Assembly: GCA_016936015.1 (NCBI GenBank)
Contig: JAFGPV010000003.1
Span: forward strand, 1 to 35,415
Length of the DNA: 35,415 nucleotides
Direction of reading: 5' to 3'
Source: Pirellulales bacterium
GTDB lineage: Bacteria; Planctomycetota; Planctomycetia; Pirellulales; Thermoguttaceae
Part shown: positions 16,155 through 23,658 of the stretch, piece by piece
Layout of the letters: every line of letters starts with the position of its first letter
Position numbering within the stretch: the first letter of the stretch is position 1
Program-made: the position numbers and the translations under genes
The notes under the pieces: generated by a model
The model's database searches: none
The model's input: only the letters and a program-made list of their open reading frames with translations
Told to the model about the DNA's origin: nothing

Positions 16155-16482
16155 AATAAAAATCCCGGCGGGGGTGCAAGACCGGGACTTCTGGCAACCC
16201 TCCGGGTTGCAGCGCAAAAATTGATTTGCGACCTCTTTCCGGAGGTCTTCGCTATGCTCCGACCTCCGGCTACCGGCTGGCAATCCTTCGGATTGCAGCG
16301 CAAAAAATTATTTGCGATCTCTTTCCGGAGGTCTTCGCTGCGTTCCGACCCCCGGCTACCGGCTGGCAATCCTTCGGATTGCGAAACAAGTCGACGTCAA
16401 GATCGAACAGGAGGGGAAATTTCGGAATTAGAACGGCATCGATCTAAAATCTTTTATTAAGATCGGAACACTCATTCCCGCT

Positions 16483-16608
16483 ATGAACTTATCCGAAAAC
16501 TAATAACCTATTGAAAAATCGAGAGTTCTCTCGGTTGGATTGTTCGGTGATTTCGCCCTCACCCTAACCCTCTCCCGAAGGGAGAGGGGACTTTTCGGAT
16601 AGGTCCTC
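16483..16608. mobile_element. MITE-like 126-bp insertion in R2
   Basis: R1 reads CGCT-AATCTCCGCTCATCC without interruption; R2 carries 126 bp between the same flanks. Near its ends are inverted repeats TATCCGAAAAC (16490-16500) and CTTTTCGGATA (16591-16601), matching at 10 of 11 positions. The interior includes a REP-like palindrome (16554-16590). No reading frame is present. No clean target duplication can be seen, so excision from R1 cannot be ruled out. Confidence 0.55.
16554..16590. repeat. REP-like dispersed palindrome, copy 2
   Basis: CGCCCTCACCC tail followed by the CCCTCTCCC, GAA, GGGAGAGGG hairpin. Same family as 8-46; here it lies inside the MITE-like insertion, which suggests one way the family may spread. 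Confidence 0.75.
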
Positions 16609-16701
16609 ATCTCCGCTCATCCGCCGCATCGGCGTCAATCAGTGCAGATAAGTGTTCCCTATAAAATTGTCCTTCCCTGAGGCAATCGTCGGATTGGCCG
16701 G

Positions 16702-18030
16702 TTACTTCGCGGCGGGGGAGGCGTCGGCCGATTGGAGGCGGTTGAAGCGTTTGGCCACGAAGATGAAGGCGCCTGCGACGGGGATCATCAGGAGGGCGAA
16801 CAGGCCGAAGTACACGCCGGGGGTGAGCGTGAGGTTCAGCCAGGAGATTTCTTTGCCGTAATAGGGAGTAATCCCGGCGTTAAAGATGTTGCCGAAGAAG
16901 ATGGTCAGGAGCCAGCAGGCGGTGACGAAGCTCTTCATCGAGGCCGGGGCGGCGGAGAAGGCCAGTTCCAGGCCCACGACCGAGATGCAGATCTCCGCGG
17001 CGGTGATCAGGATATAGGGGATGACTTCCCAGAGGATCGACACCCGGCCGACCTCGGCGTAGCGGAAGCCGGCGATCGACATGATCAGCATCGTGGTGCC
17101 GGCCAGGCAGAAGCCGATCAGCATTTTATCGGTCGGCCGCAGCCGGATGCCGAGCCGGGGCAGGAGGTGCCAGAGGGCGGTGACGGGAGGCAGGAGGATC
17201 AGGATGAAGATGGGATTGAGGCTCTGGATCATGTCGGGGGCGATTTTCCGGCCGAAGAGGTTCAGGTCGAGGCAATCGCGGGCGAAGAGGGTCCAGGTGC
17301 TCTCGGCCTGGTCGAAGATGCTCCAGAAAAACGTGACCACGATGAACAGCCCGAGGATGCGGCGGAGGACCGTCAGGCGATTCCGCTTTTCTTCGGGGGT
17401 CAATATTTTCCGCCCGACGGTTTCCCGGGCGTAAAAGGGTTTGCCGGCGGCAAAGATCAACAAGGCCAGGGTCATCAGGGCGGCGGGGAAGAGGAAGGCC
17501 ACCTGGTAGCCGTAATGGTCGCGGAGCCAGGGCATGACCAGCGCGGAGATGGCCGACCCGATGTTGATCGAGCCGTAGAACATGGCGAAGGCGTCGCTGC
17601 GGAGTTTTTCCTGACCGGGCCGCTGCTGATCGTAGGTCAGGCCCATCAGGGTGGAGATGTTGGGCTTGATCACGCCGCTGCCCATGGCCAACAGACCGAG
17701 GGAGATGAAGAGGAACGGCTTGTTTTCGATGCCCAGCAGGAGTTGCCCGCCGACGTAGGGGACCGAAAACAGGACGATCGTCCAATACTTTCCCAGAAAA
17801 CGATCGGCCACGAACCCGCCGAGCAAGGGGAGGATGTAACATCCGGCAACGAAAAAGGCCATCATCTGGCTGGCCCGGCCTTCGTCGAAGCCGATCCGGT
17901 CGATCATGTACAAGAGGAGGATTGCCCTCATGCCGTAAAAGCAGCAGCGCTCGGCAAATTCGCCCCAGAAGAAGAACCAGAAGCCCAGCGGGTGATTGAA
18001 GATCGAGGAGCGGGGCGAAGCGGCGGACAT
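16702..18030 (-). CDS. POT/PTR2-family proton-coupled peptide transporter
   Basis: 442 residues with about 12 membrane helices. The first helix carries the POT signature ExxER (E24-F-A-E27-R28 in GEFAERCCFYG), which couples proton binding to uptake of di- and tripeptides. Other family segments are GGFVADRFLGKYWTI (helix 2-3 loop), SGVIKPNISTL and MFYGSINIGSAISA (helix 5 region), and FFWSIFDQAESTWTLFA (helix 7). Length is slightly under the usual 450-500. The ATG at 18030 follows AGGAG by six bases. It lies 131 bases from the HEAT protein gene on the same strand; a shared transcript is possible but unproven. Confidence 0.93.
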   Translation of the reverse strand: MSAASPRSSIFNHPLGFWFFFWGEFAERCCFYGMRAILLLYMIDRIGFDEGRASQMMAFFVAGCYILPLLGGFVADRFLGKYWTIVLFSVPYVGGQLLLGIENKPFLFISLGLLAMGSGVIKPNISTLMGLTYDQQRPGQEKLRSDAFAMFYGSINIGSAISALVMPWLRDHYGYQVAFLFPAALMTLALLIFAAGKPFYARETVGRKILTPEEKRNRLTVLRRILGLFIVVTFFWSIFDQAESTWTLFARDCLDLNLFGRKIAPDMIQSLNPIFILILLPPVTALWHLLPRLGIRLRPTDKMLIGFCLAGTTMLIMSIAGFRYAEVGRVSILWEVIPYILITAAEICISVVGLELAFSAAPASMKSFVTACWLLTIFFGNIFNAGITPYYGKEISWLNLTLTPGVYFGLFALLMIPVAGAFIFVAKRFNRLQSADASPAAK

Positions 18031-18161
18031 GGCGTCTCCTGGGAAGGGACTCGGGGAGTCTGGTTATTGTAACGGATCTCCATCCCGGGAGAAATGCCGC
18101 AGCAGGCGGCATGACGGACGGCAAAGCGCCGGAGATTAGAATGGCAGTGAACGCCCCTTGC

Positions 18162-19181
18162 TTAAGAATTATCCGGAATAGGATCCGCAGAGGAATTTTT
18201 CTCCTTGGTTTTGCCCGGCTCGGCGAGTATGCGGTATCCGCCTTTGATCCGGTCTCCTTCAACACGGTAGCCAAACTTGCGCAATGCCTCAGCCGCTGCT
18301 TCGGCCACGGAATAATCCTCGCCATCCTTGTAATACTGCGGGCCGGCTTTAAGAAGCTTCTTTAGCAGTGGAATGGCCCGGGGATCGCCCATTTGGTTTA
18401 GAGCGCGAATATAACTAAATACGCGATCTTTGCGATTCCAGTCGCCCGTTTTCTCGGCTTCGGACAGCCATTCTTCAGTCATGGTCATCAGGGGTTGAAA
18501 AGCTTGTTTCTCATTCTGAGCTACCAGGGCGAGCACAACTAGATCCCGAAGAATGCCCTGATTCCAAACATGCAGCAGCGGTTCCACGGCTTTTTTTGAA
18601 TTGCGTAGACAGAAGAATGCCTCGACTCCGTAGGCTATCTTTTTTTGTTCTTTTTGCTTGAGCAGATCGATGGCGCGATCGACCGCCTGATCCTTGTCGA
18701 CAATGCCCACTGAGACTACCGCCCGATATCGTACTGAGTGGTCCGGATCGTCGAAGGCGTCCAAGAGAGTCGGAACGGCGGGCTTGCCGATCTTTATCAA
18801 AGCCTGAATGTAGATTACTCCTCCTCCTGCCAAGCTTATTTCCTTTGCCCGTAAGAGCAGAGGTGCAGCCTCGGGACCCAACGCACCCATTTCCTCTATG
18901 GCAGCTTTCCTTGCCTTGTCGATCTGCTTTAGTACCTTTAGAGGCGGTTTTGGAGGTGGGGTCAGCACAATTTGCGGAGCGGGACCTCTTCCCCAATCCA
19001 AACCGGCGGTCTCGTAGGCGCGTTTGTAACTATTTTCGAAACGATCGGCGGCTTTCTGAATTTTGACCGCTAGTTCCGTCTCGTTGGTCGTTGACGGCGG
19101 CGGCGTTTTCGCCTCGGAAACGGCAATGTCTTCGCCGAATGTTAAGAGGCATGCCAAGGAGATGGCTGCGACTGAGGTCAT
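18162..19181 (-). CDS. Exported HEAT-repeat protein of unknown function
   Basis: 339 residues as started here. A short hydrophobic N-terminus (MTSVAAISLACLLTFGEDIA) looks like a signal peptide. The open frame continues upstream with hydrophobic codons but no ATG, so the start is uncertain; no Shine-Dalgarno is visible. From about 90 on, helix pairs recur with the HEAT pattern, for example IKIGKPAVPTLLDAFDDPD, SVRYRAVVSVGIVD and LNQMGDPRAIPLLKKLLKAG. A Pro-rich linker (PPPKPP) precedes them. Such repeats form a solenoid for protein binding; no catalytic motif is present. Codon use appears less GC-rich than in neighbours. Confidence 0.75.
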   Translation of the reverse strand: MTSVAAISLACLLTFGEDIAVSEAKTPPPSTTNETELAVKIQKAADRFENSYKRAYETAGLDWGRGPAPQIVLTPPPKPPLKVLKQIDKARKAAIEEMGALGPEAAPLLLRAKEISLAGGGVIYIQALIKIGKPAVPTLLDAFDDPDHSVRYRAVVSVGIVDKDQAVDRAIDLLKQKEQKKIAYGVEAFFCLRNSKKAVEPLLHVWNQGILRDLVVLALVAQNEKQAFQPLMTMTEEWLSEAEKTGDWNRKDRVFSYIRALNQMGDPRAIPLLKKLLKAGPQYYKDGEDYSVAEAAAEALRKFGYRVEGDRIKGGYRILAEPGKTKEKNSSADPIPDNS

Positions 19182-19337
19182 GATAATGAGGTGGGCTGCC
19201 CGGTGGATTAGGCCGGATATGGTTTGGTCAAAGGTGAATATCCGACGATTAATAAAGGGCGAGGGGATGAAAAACCTCTCGCACCGTTGGCCGCCAATTA
19301 TTGTACACCTCGGGTTGCCCGGACGGCAATAGTTTTT

Positions 19338-19667
19338 TTATGTGGGAGAATGTGCCACCGAATCTTCTAGCCACGCCAGATAATCCTTGCCGCCGTCGAG
19401 GATCGGCAGGGCGAGGATCTCGGGCACTTCGTAGGAGTGCAACTGCCGGACGGCGGCCTCGACCTGCGGATACAGACCGGCGCGGGTCTTGATCCAACAT
19501 TGGAACTCCTCGGCCCGTTCGATCTTCTTCCGCCAGCGGTAGATGCTGACGATCGGCCCGACGATCTGCACGCAGGCGGCCAGCCGCCGCTCGACCAGCG
19601 CCCGGGCGATCTTCTCGGCATCTTCCCGTTTTTCGACGGTGGTCAGGATTTGGATGAAGTCGGTCAT
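19338..19667 (-). CDS. cutA: CutA1-family protein (divalent cation tolerance)
   Basis: 109 residues, normal for CutA1. The core pattern is present: FIQILTTVEKREDAEKIARA, LVERRLAACVQIVGPIVSIY, YRWRKKIERAEEFQCWIKT and HSYEVPEILALPILDGGKDY with LAWLEDSV. CutA1 forms very stable PII-like trimers in the cytoplasm and was linked to copper tolerance; its biochemical role is still unclear. It starts seven bases after the M48 protease stop, so the two are probably co-transcribed. Confidence 0.95.
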   Translation of the reverse strand: MTDFIQILTTVEKREDAEKIARALVERRLAACVQIVGPIVSIYRWRKKIERAEEFQCWIKTRAGLYPQVEAAVRQLHSYEVPEILALPILDGGKDYLAWLEDSVAHSPT

Positions 19668-19674
19668 GGGATTG

Positions 19675-20796
19675 CTACGTACTTTCCTCCGCCATGGCCA
19701 GCCTTTCGCCGATCGGCGGGTGGCTGTGGAAGAGGAGGACCTCCAGGCGGGGCGGATCGGGGTCGTCCTTGTTCAGCCGGGCGAGCTTCCGGAAGGCGGA
19801 GCGGAAGGCCTCGGGATTGCCGGTCCGCTGCAATGCGTAACGGTCGCTCTGCCGCTCATAGTGCCGGCTCAGCAGGTTCTGCAACGGACCGAGCAGCAGG
19901 GCGAAGACGGTCAAAATCAGCATGAAAAGCGGCAGCGTCCAGACCGGCAGTTGGGCGTAATCCAACGGCCGGCCGTAACCGGCGACGTAGCCGGAGACCA
20001 GCAGGTCGCAGAGCCAAAAGCCTGCCAGGCTGGTGACGATCCCCAGGAGAATCATCTTGCGGATGTGCCGGTGGACGTGGTGGCCGATCTCGTGGGCGAA
20101 GACCACGGCAATTTCGTCGGTGGTGAAGCCGTCCAGGAGCGTATCGCCCAGCAGCACCCGCCGGGTGCGGCCCAGGCCGGCCAACATGGCGTTGGCCTTC
20201 TTGGTTTCGGCGCTCAGTTCGATGCGGTACACGCCTTCGATCGCCAGGCCGGTCCCTTCGGCCAACCGCCCGATGGCGTCGTTCAGCTCGGGCGCGTCGA
20301 GGCGCTTGATTTTATAGAACAGCGGCAGGAAGAGCACCGGAGCAAGCTGCCCGAGGATCACGCTGACGACGAAAAACGCCCCGGCGGCGGCCAGCCACCA
20401 CCAGGGGCCGGTCAGCCAAATCAGCCAGAAAAAGCCGGCAAACAGCGCCATCCCCAAGACCAGCCCCACGGCGTGCATCTTCGTATACCGCCACAGCCAG
20501 CCGGGGAACGTGAGGTTGCTCAGCTTGAATTGATGCTCCAAGAGAAATCCGGAATAGAACGACAGCGGGAAGGAGACGGCCAGGTGCAAGGCGGTGACGC
20601 AGACGAACAGGGCCAGCAGCCGCAAGGTGTCGGAATTTTTTAAAATCCCAAAGTCTTGCAACCAGGCGTCGATCGGTCTTGCCAGGAGAAAGGCGGCCAC
20701 GGCGAGGTACGCCATGTCGATGGCCTTGTCGATCAAACCGCAGACCAACTCCCGCCGCCCGTAGCGCTTCGCCTCGGCCAGTTCCTCGGGCGTCAT
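19675..20796 (-). CDS. M48-family (Ste24/CAAX protease-like) membrane metalloprotease
   Basis: 373 residues, cytoplasmic membrane. HEIGHH (235-240) is the zinc motif HExxH, and the downstream RHYERQSDRYAL supplies the third ligand Glu in the Ste24-type ExxxD context. Several membrane segments precede and follow it (for example LAVAAFLLARPI, FAGFFWLIWLTGPWWWLAAA). AMLAGLGRTRRVLLGDTLLD is the conserved substrate-groove region before the motif. The protease family trims membrane or prenylated proteins in eukaryotes and takes part in membrane protein quality control in bacteria. I place the start at the ATG at 20796 (MTPEELAEAKRYGRRE). A longer frame would translate a REP-like palindrome (PSPFPRGEG). 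The sequence GGAGAGGG from that palindrome sits 10 bases upstream and may serve as the ribosome binding site. Confidence 0.9.
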   Translation of the reverse strand: MTPEELAEAKRYGRRELVCGLIDKAIDMAYLAVAAFLLARPIDAWLQDFGILKNSDTLRLLALFVCVTALHLAVSFPLSFYSGFLLEHQFKLSNLTFPGWLWRYTKMHAVGLVLGMALFAGFFWLIWLTGPWWWLAAAGAFFVVSVILGQLAPVLFLPLFYKIKRLDAPELNDAIGRLAEGTGLAIEGVYRIELSAETKKANAMLAGLGRTRRVLLGDTLLDGFTTDEIAVVFAHEIGHHVHRHIRKMILLGIVTSLAGFWLCDLLVSGYVAGYGRPLDYAQLPVWTLPLFMLILTVFALLLGPLQNLLSRHYERQSDRYALQRTGNPEAFRSAFRKLARLNKDDPDPPRLEVLLFHSHPPIGERLAMAEEST

Positions 20797-20805
20797 CTCG
20801 TTTGT

Positions 20806-20829
20806 TCCCTCTCCCCTTGGGAAAGGGCT
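20806..20829. repeat. REP-like palindrome, degenerate copy
   Basis: CCCTCTCCCCTTGGGAAAGGGC is a partial, mismatched member of the same family as 8-46, lacking the CCCTCACCC tail. It ends ten bases before the M48 protease start codon. Confidence 0.55.
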
Positions 20830-20891
20830 GGGCAAGTTTTCGGAAAATGGAATATCCATTAGATCATGTTTTGAAGTCTTTGTTGTCGATC

Positions 20892-20932
20892 TCGCCCTCA
20901 CCCCCTACCCCTCTCCCAATGGGAGAGGGGAG
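20892..20932. repeat. REP-like dispersed palindrome, copy 3
   Basis: TCGCCCTCACCCC tail followed by CCCCTCTCCC, AAT, GGGAGAGGGG. It lies between the methyltransferase stop (20941) and the protease start, close enough to act as an attenuator between the two genes. Confidence 0.75.
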
Positions 20933-20940
20933 AGCCGTCA

Positions 20941-21615
20941 TTATCCCTTCCGTGCAATCCAGGTCCAGTGGCGGTCGCTGGTGGCGGAGAGGGTGTTCGG
21001 GTCGGCGCCGAGGTCGGCAAGGATGGCCTGGACTTCGTCGATCCGGAGGGCGGCGCGCAGCGAGCCGGCCAGCGCCTGCCGCCGATGGGCGGCGGCGCCC
21101 GAGGCGTGGGCGGCCACGAGGCGTTGGAGGGTTGCTTCGTCGTCGGGGCGGATATAGTCGCGGAAGAAGAGCAGGCCGCCGGGGGCCGTGACCCGCCAGG
21201 CCTCGGCCAGGACCCGTTGCGGCTCGGCGGTGTGATGGACCAGGCCGTTGGAAACAACCGCGGCAAACAGCCCGTCGGCGTAGGAGAGCCGCTGGGCGTC
21301 GGCGAGTTCCAGTCGGATGCGGCCGGGAGAGGGGGCCAGTCCGGCGTCGGCGAGGTTCTTTTGGGCCACGTCGAGCATGTGCCGGGCGGCGTCGACGGCG
21401 CGGACCCGGGCGGCCGGCGCCCGCCGGCAGAGTTCGATGGGGATTTTTGCGGTGCCGGCGCCGATGTCCAGAATTTCGCCCGCCTCGGGCCGCAGTCCTG
21501 CCGCCAGCAGGTCGGTCACGAAGATCCGATTCGCCTCGTCGTGGTCCCGGGCGTCGTACTTGGCGGCCTCCCCGGGCGTGTCTATCGCTTCGACTTCAAG
21601 GACGCGGGGGAGCAT
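20941..21615 (-). CDS. SAM-dependent class I methyltransferase
   Basis: 224 residues. GEILDIGAGTAKIPI (46-60) is SAM motif I, RVRAVDAARHMLDVA places the acidic residue that holds the ribose, LADAQRLSYADGLFAAVVSN is motif II/IV-like, and VTAPGGLLFFRDYIRP is the post-motif strand. Overall it resembles the UbiE/Coq5-type Methyltransf_11/25 group, which methylates small molecules. The substrate cannot be told from the sequence. It precedes the M48 protease gene on the same strand, separated by 144 bases holding two palindromes. Confidence 0.88.
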   Translation of the reverse strand: MLPRVLEVEAIDTPGEAAKYDARDHDEANRIFVTDLLAAGLRPEAGEILDIGAGTAKIPIELCRRAPAARVRAVDAARHMLDVAQKNLADAGLAPSPGRIRLELADAQRLSYADGLFAAVVSNGLVHHTAEPQRVLAEAWRVTAPGGLLFFRDYIRPDDEATLQRLVAAHASGAAAHRRQALAGSLRAALRIDEVQAILADLGADPNTLSATSDRHWTWIARKG

Positions 21616-21645
21616 TTGCGATGGTTCTCAGATTCCTAAAGCAGC

Positions 21646-21690
21646 TTGGAGCGACAGTCAGGAGACTGCCGCTCCAAGGCGGTTTATCAA
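21646..21690. repeat. Hairpin upstream of the methyltransferase gene
   Basis: TTGGAGCGACAGTC and GACTGCCGCTCCAA pair at 13 of 14 positions around a short loop. It is followed by a GC-rich palindrome at 21740-21805. No gene lies in the 253 bases here. Confidence 0.5.
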
Positions 21691-21739
21691 CAGGACAATC
21701 AGCCGCTATTGAGCATCAGATCGTATTAGTTCCATCCAG

Positions 21740-21805
21740 TAGCCGGCGGCTAACAGCCGCCGAGGGGAACCACCATAATTCGGGGCGGCTGTTAGCCGCC
21801 GGCTA
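21740..21805 (-). terminator. Perfect 22-bp inverted repeat (AGCCGGCGGCTAACAGCCGCC type)
   Basis: Arms at 21740-21761 and 21784-21805 are exact reverse complements separated by 22 bases. It lies about 65 bases beyond the end of the DUF6786-type gene on the minus strand and could terminate it, though no T run follows. A related sequence (AATAGCCGGCGGCCGGCAGCC) appears at 35313-35333, so it is a repeat family. Confidence 0.45.
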
Positions 21806-21868
21806 GGTAAAACATCACTTTCAGGATCAATCAACGGGACGATCATTCGGGGAAGCGGCGGGCCGCTG

Positions 21869-23143
21869 CTACTTGGTCAGCATCTCGGCGCGGACTTTGT
21901 TCAGGTCGACGCCGAGGATTTCCTTGGCCAGCGCTTCGAGGACCGGCAGGTCGGCCTGGATATGGAGCGTGCGGCTCATGTGCGTGATCCCCTCTCCGGA
22001 ATTCAGTTCCTTGGCCGGCGAGAGGGATTCGATCTCGTAGAATCCCCCGTTGAAGCCCTCCGGGCCGTCGTTGTAGCTGTTGACCACATCGCCCACGAAG
22101 GGGTGCTTCTGCGGCAGGACCCAGGCGTTGTCGAGGTAGATGGCCTTGGTGGGGTCGGACGGCATGTTGAAGTTGACCAGCGTCAGGACGCGGTTCTTGA
22201 AGTCGATCGAACCGAGGACGTCTTTGGCCCGGGCCTGCGGCACGCCGATCTTCGACCGGCATCCGCCGTCGGCCCGGAAGAGAACCGCCTCGGGAGTGAT
22301 CTTCAAACGGTCGGCCGGCACCTGGCCGAAATAGTCGCTCTTGACGACGTGGCCCATTGTGGCCTCGTCGCCCGGTTTGTAGGGCACGATGACCACCGTT
22401 TCCGGCCCGGCGTTCATCATTCCCAGGATCCAGATCGAGACCAGGCCATTTTTCTTGGTCATCGGCTCGCCTTGGTTGATGAACTCGTTGACGGTCTCGT
22501 AGGCGACCATTTTCACGCCCGGCGCGAGCATCTTCGCTGCGGCCGACTCGCCGAAATGAATCCGGAGGTTCTCGTCGGTCAGCAACCGCACGGCGCGGGC
22601 AACCTTCAAATAGAACTTGGCGCCGGAGGCGTTTTCCAGGTTCATATCGACACTCATGCGGATGAAGGGGTCGCTCGGCTGGGAGACCACGCGCCAGGGA
22701 CCTTCATTGAAGGCCGGCGGCGTGTACCAGTCTTTCAAGGTCTGCGGATCCACGCCCGGCTTGAACCAGAGGCTGAACTGTCCGCCCTCGGGCGAGAGCC
22801 ACATCCGGTCCTCGGCCCCGTAGTTGGCGAAATGCTTGTCGATCTTTTTCGCTTCGACCTGCTTGACGTTGATGTATCCGAAGCTCGGGCCGTCCAGCCC
22901 GCCGCAGGTGGTGGTCATCACCCGGCCTTGATACTCCGGCGTGACGGCGACCCTGGCGCCCCGGGCGTTGTACAACTCCAGCACTTTCGTGTGTTTTTCC
23001 AAAAAATCCTTGACTTCACCGTAGGTCGTCATACCGGTTCCTTTCTCGTTGGCGGCTGGGATCTCCGAGCCGAGGGCCATCACTAGCGCTCCGGCGAGCA
23101 TACCCAGCCCAGGCAAACCCGAAAAAATTCTCCTTGCAGACAT
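21869..23143 (-). CDS. Exported DUF6786-type protein
   Basis: 424 residues. The signal peptide is MSARRIFSGLPGLGMLAGAL followed by VMALGSEIPAAN. The body (VKDFLEKHTKVLELYNARGA, RVAVTPEYQGRVMTTTCGG, WLSPEGGQFSLWFKPG, EGFNGGFYEIESLSPA) matches what I recall of the DUF6786 family, all-beta exported proteins frequent in Planctomycetes and Bacteroidetes. The layout recalls carbohydrate-mutarotase (galactose-mutarotase-like) beta-sandwiches, which is inference only. I prefer the ATG at 23143 because it begins a clean signal peptide; an in-frame ATG at 23236 adds 31 polar residues. A strong palindrome lies beyond its 3' end. The gene is isolated. Confidence 0.75.
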   Translation of the reverse strand: MSARRIFSGLPGLGMLAGALVMALGSEIPAANEKGTGMTTYGEVKDFLEKHTKVLELYNARGARVAVTPEYQGRVMTTTCGGLDGPSFGYINVKQVEAKKIDKHFANYGAEDRMWLSPEGGQFSLWFKPGVDPQTLKDWYTPPAFNEGPWRVVSQPSDPFIRMSVDMNLENASGAKFYLKVARAVRLLTDENLRIHFGESAAAKMLAPGVKMVAYETVNEFINQGEPMTKKNGLVSIWILGMMNAGPETVVIVPYKPGDEATMGHVVKSDYFGQVPADRLKITPEAVLFRADGGCRSKIGVPQARAKDVLGSIDFKNRVLTLVNFNMPSDPTKAIYLDNAWVLPQKHPFVGDVVNSYNDGPEGFNGGFYEIESLSPAKELNSGEGITHMSRTLHIQADLPVLEALAKEILGVDLNKVRAEMLTK

Positions 23144-23658
23144 CGCTCGGTCCTCGCTTGTTAAATGGGAAACGGATTGATCAGAAGAATGCGTCTCAGG
23201 GAATATTAAGGGAAGCGAAAATCGTATTATCGTCAAAACTCAGCCGGACGTCCCACCTTTTGCACTTTATCTCAAAGAATAACACGAAGAGAACGTCGGA
23301 AACAAGTAGCCGCTGAGAAGATGCACAACTCGCTAAAAATCTCCGGGGCCGGGTTCATTGTGTCCCCCCTCTTTCGTGTATATGTCCCTTTGTGCATGTC
23401 TGAGTAATCGGTGGAAACTTCAGATCATCAACTCCCGGCACCAGTGCCGGGGCTAAACATCCGGTTCGTGATCCCCATGGGTGGTCGGACATTTTCAGTT
23501 TGTCGAGTTGGATCTCTTGATTGCGCCGTCTCGCAAAGCGCCTAGTTTTCTCTGTTTTTCTATTTTCTCATATCAATCTTGCAGAGATCGCGTTTTTCTG
23601 ATACTTTTTCCACCTTCCTCGGAGACTCCTTGCGCCTGATAGACTACGAGCCGTTTTG
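23144..23658. other. Intergenic between divergent genes, no recognised gene
   Basis: About 515 bases of AT-richer DNA separating the minus-strand DUF6786-type gene from the plus-strand outer-membrane gene. No coding frame, tRNA or repeat found. Both promoters must lie here, but no convincing -35/-10 pair stood out. Confidence 0.4.

Larger units (their letters stand above)
15911..16658 (+). repeat. Direct repeat block R2 with nested insertions
   Basis: A second copy of R1, only 20 bases downstream, enlarged by three changes. A ~118-bp segment bounded by GGGTGGCC (16039) and GGCCACCC (16151) is present. The 86-bp unit is duplicated in tandem (16206-16292 and 16293-16378, against one in R1). 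A 126-bp segment at 16483-16608 interrupts the sequence that is continuous in R1. No gene is present. Confidence 0.8.

Noticed and set aside
15462-16460. Several 70-160-codon frames with recurring SRGSERSEDLR-like sequence across R1 and R2
   Set aside because: They translate the repeat units in several frames on both strands; no start signals, no conservation beyond the repeat.
15493-16658. Repeats considered as a CRISPR array
   Set aside because: Units are 76-87 bp, adjacent without unique spacers, and no cas gene is present.
16732-18072. 446-codon open frame on the plus strand opposite the peptide transporter
   Set aside because: Antisense shadow; low-complexity Glu/Asp/Gly/His-rich translation, and the POT reading is unambiguous.
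17126-18325. 399-codon plus-length open frame on the minus strand overlapping the peptide transporter
   Set aside because: It is an alternative-frame shadow of the POT gene, with Arg/Pro-rich composition and no domain.
19181-19260. Upstream extension of the HEAT-repeat protein
   Set aside because: The frame is open but has no ATG/GTG with a ribosome binding site; left as a note on start uncertainty.
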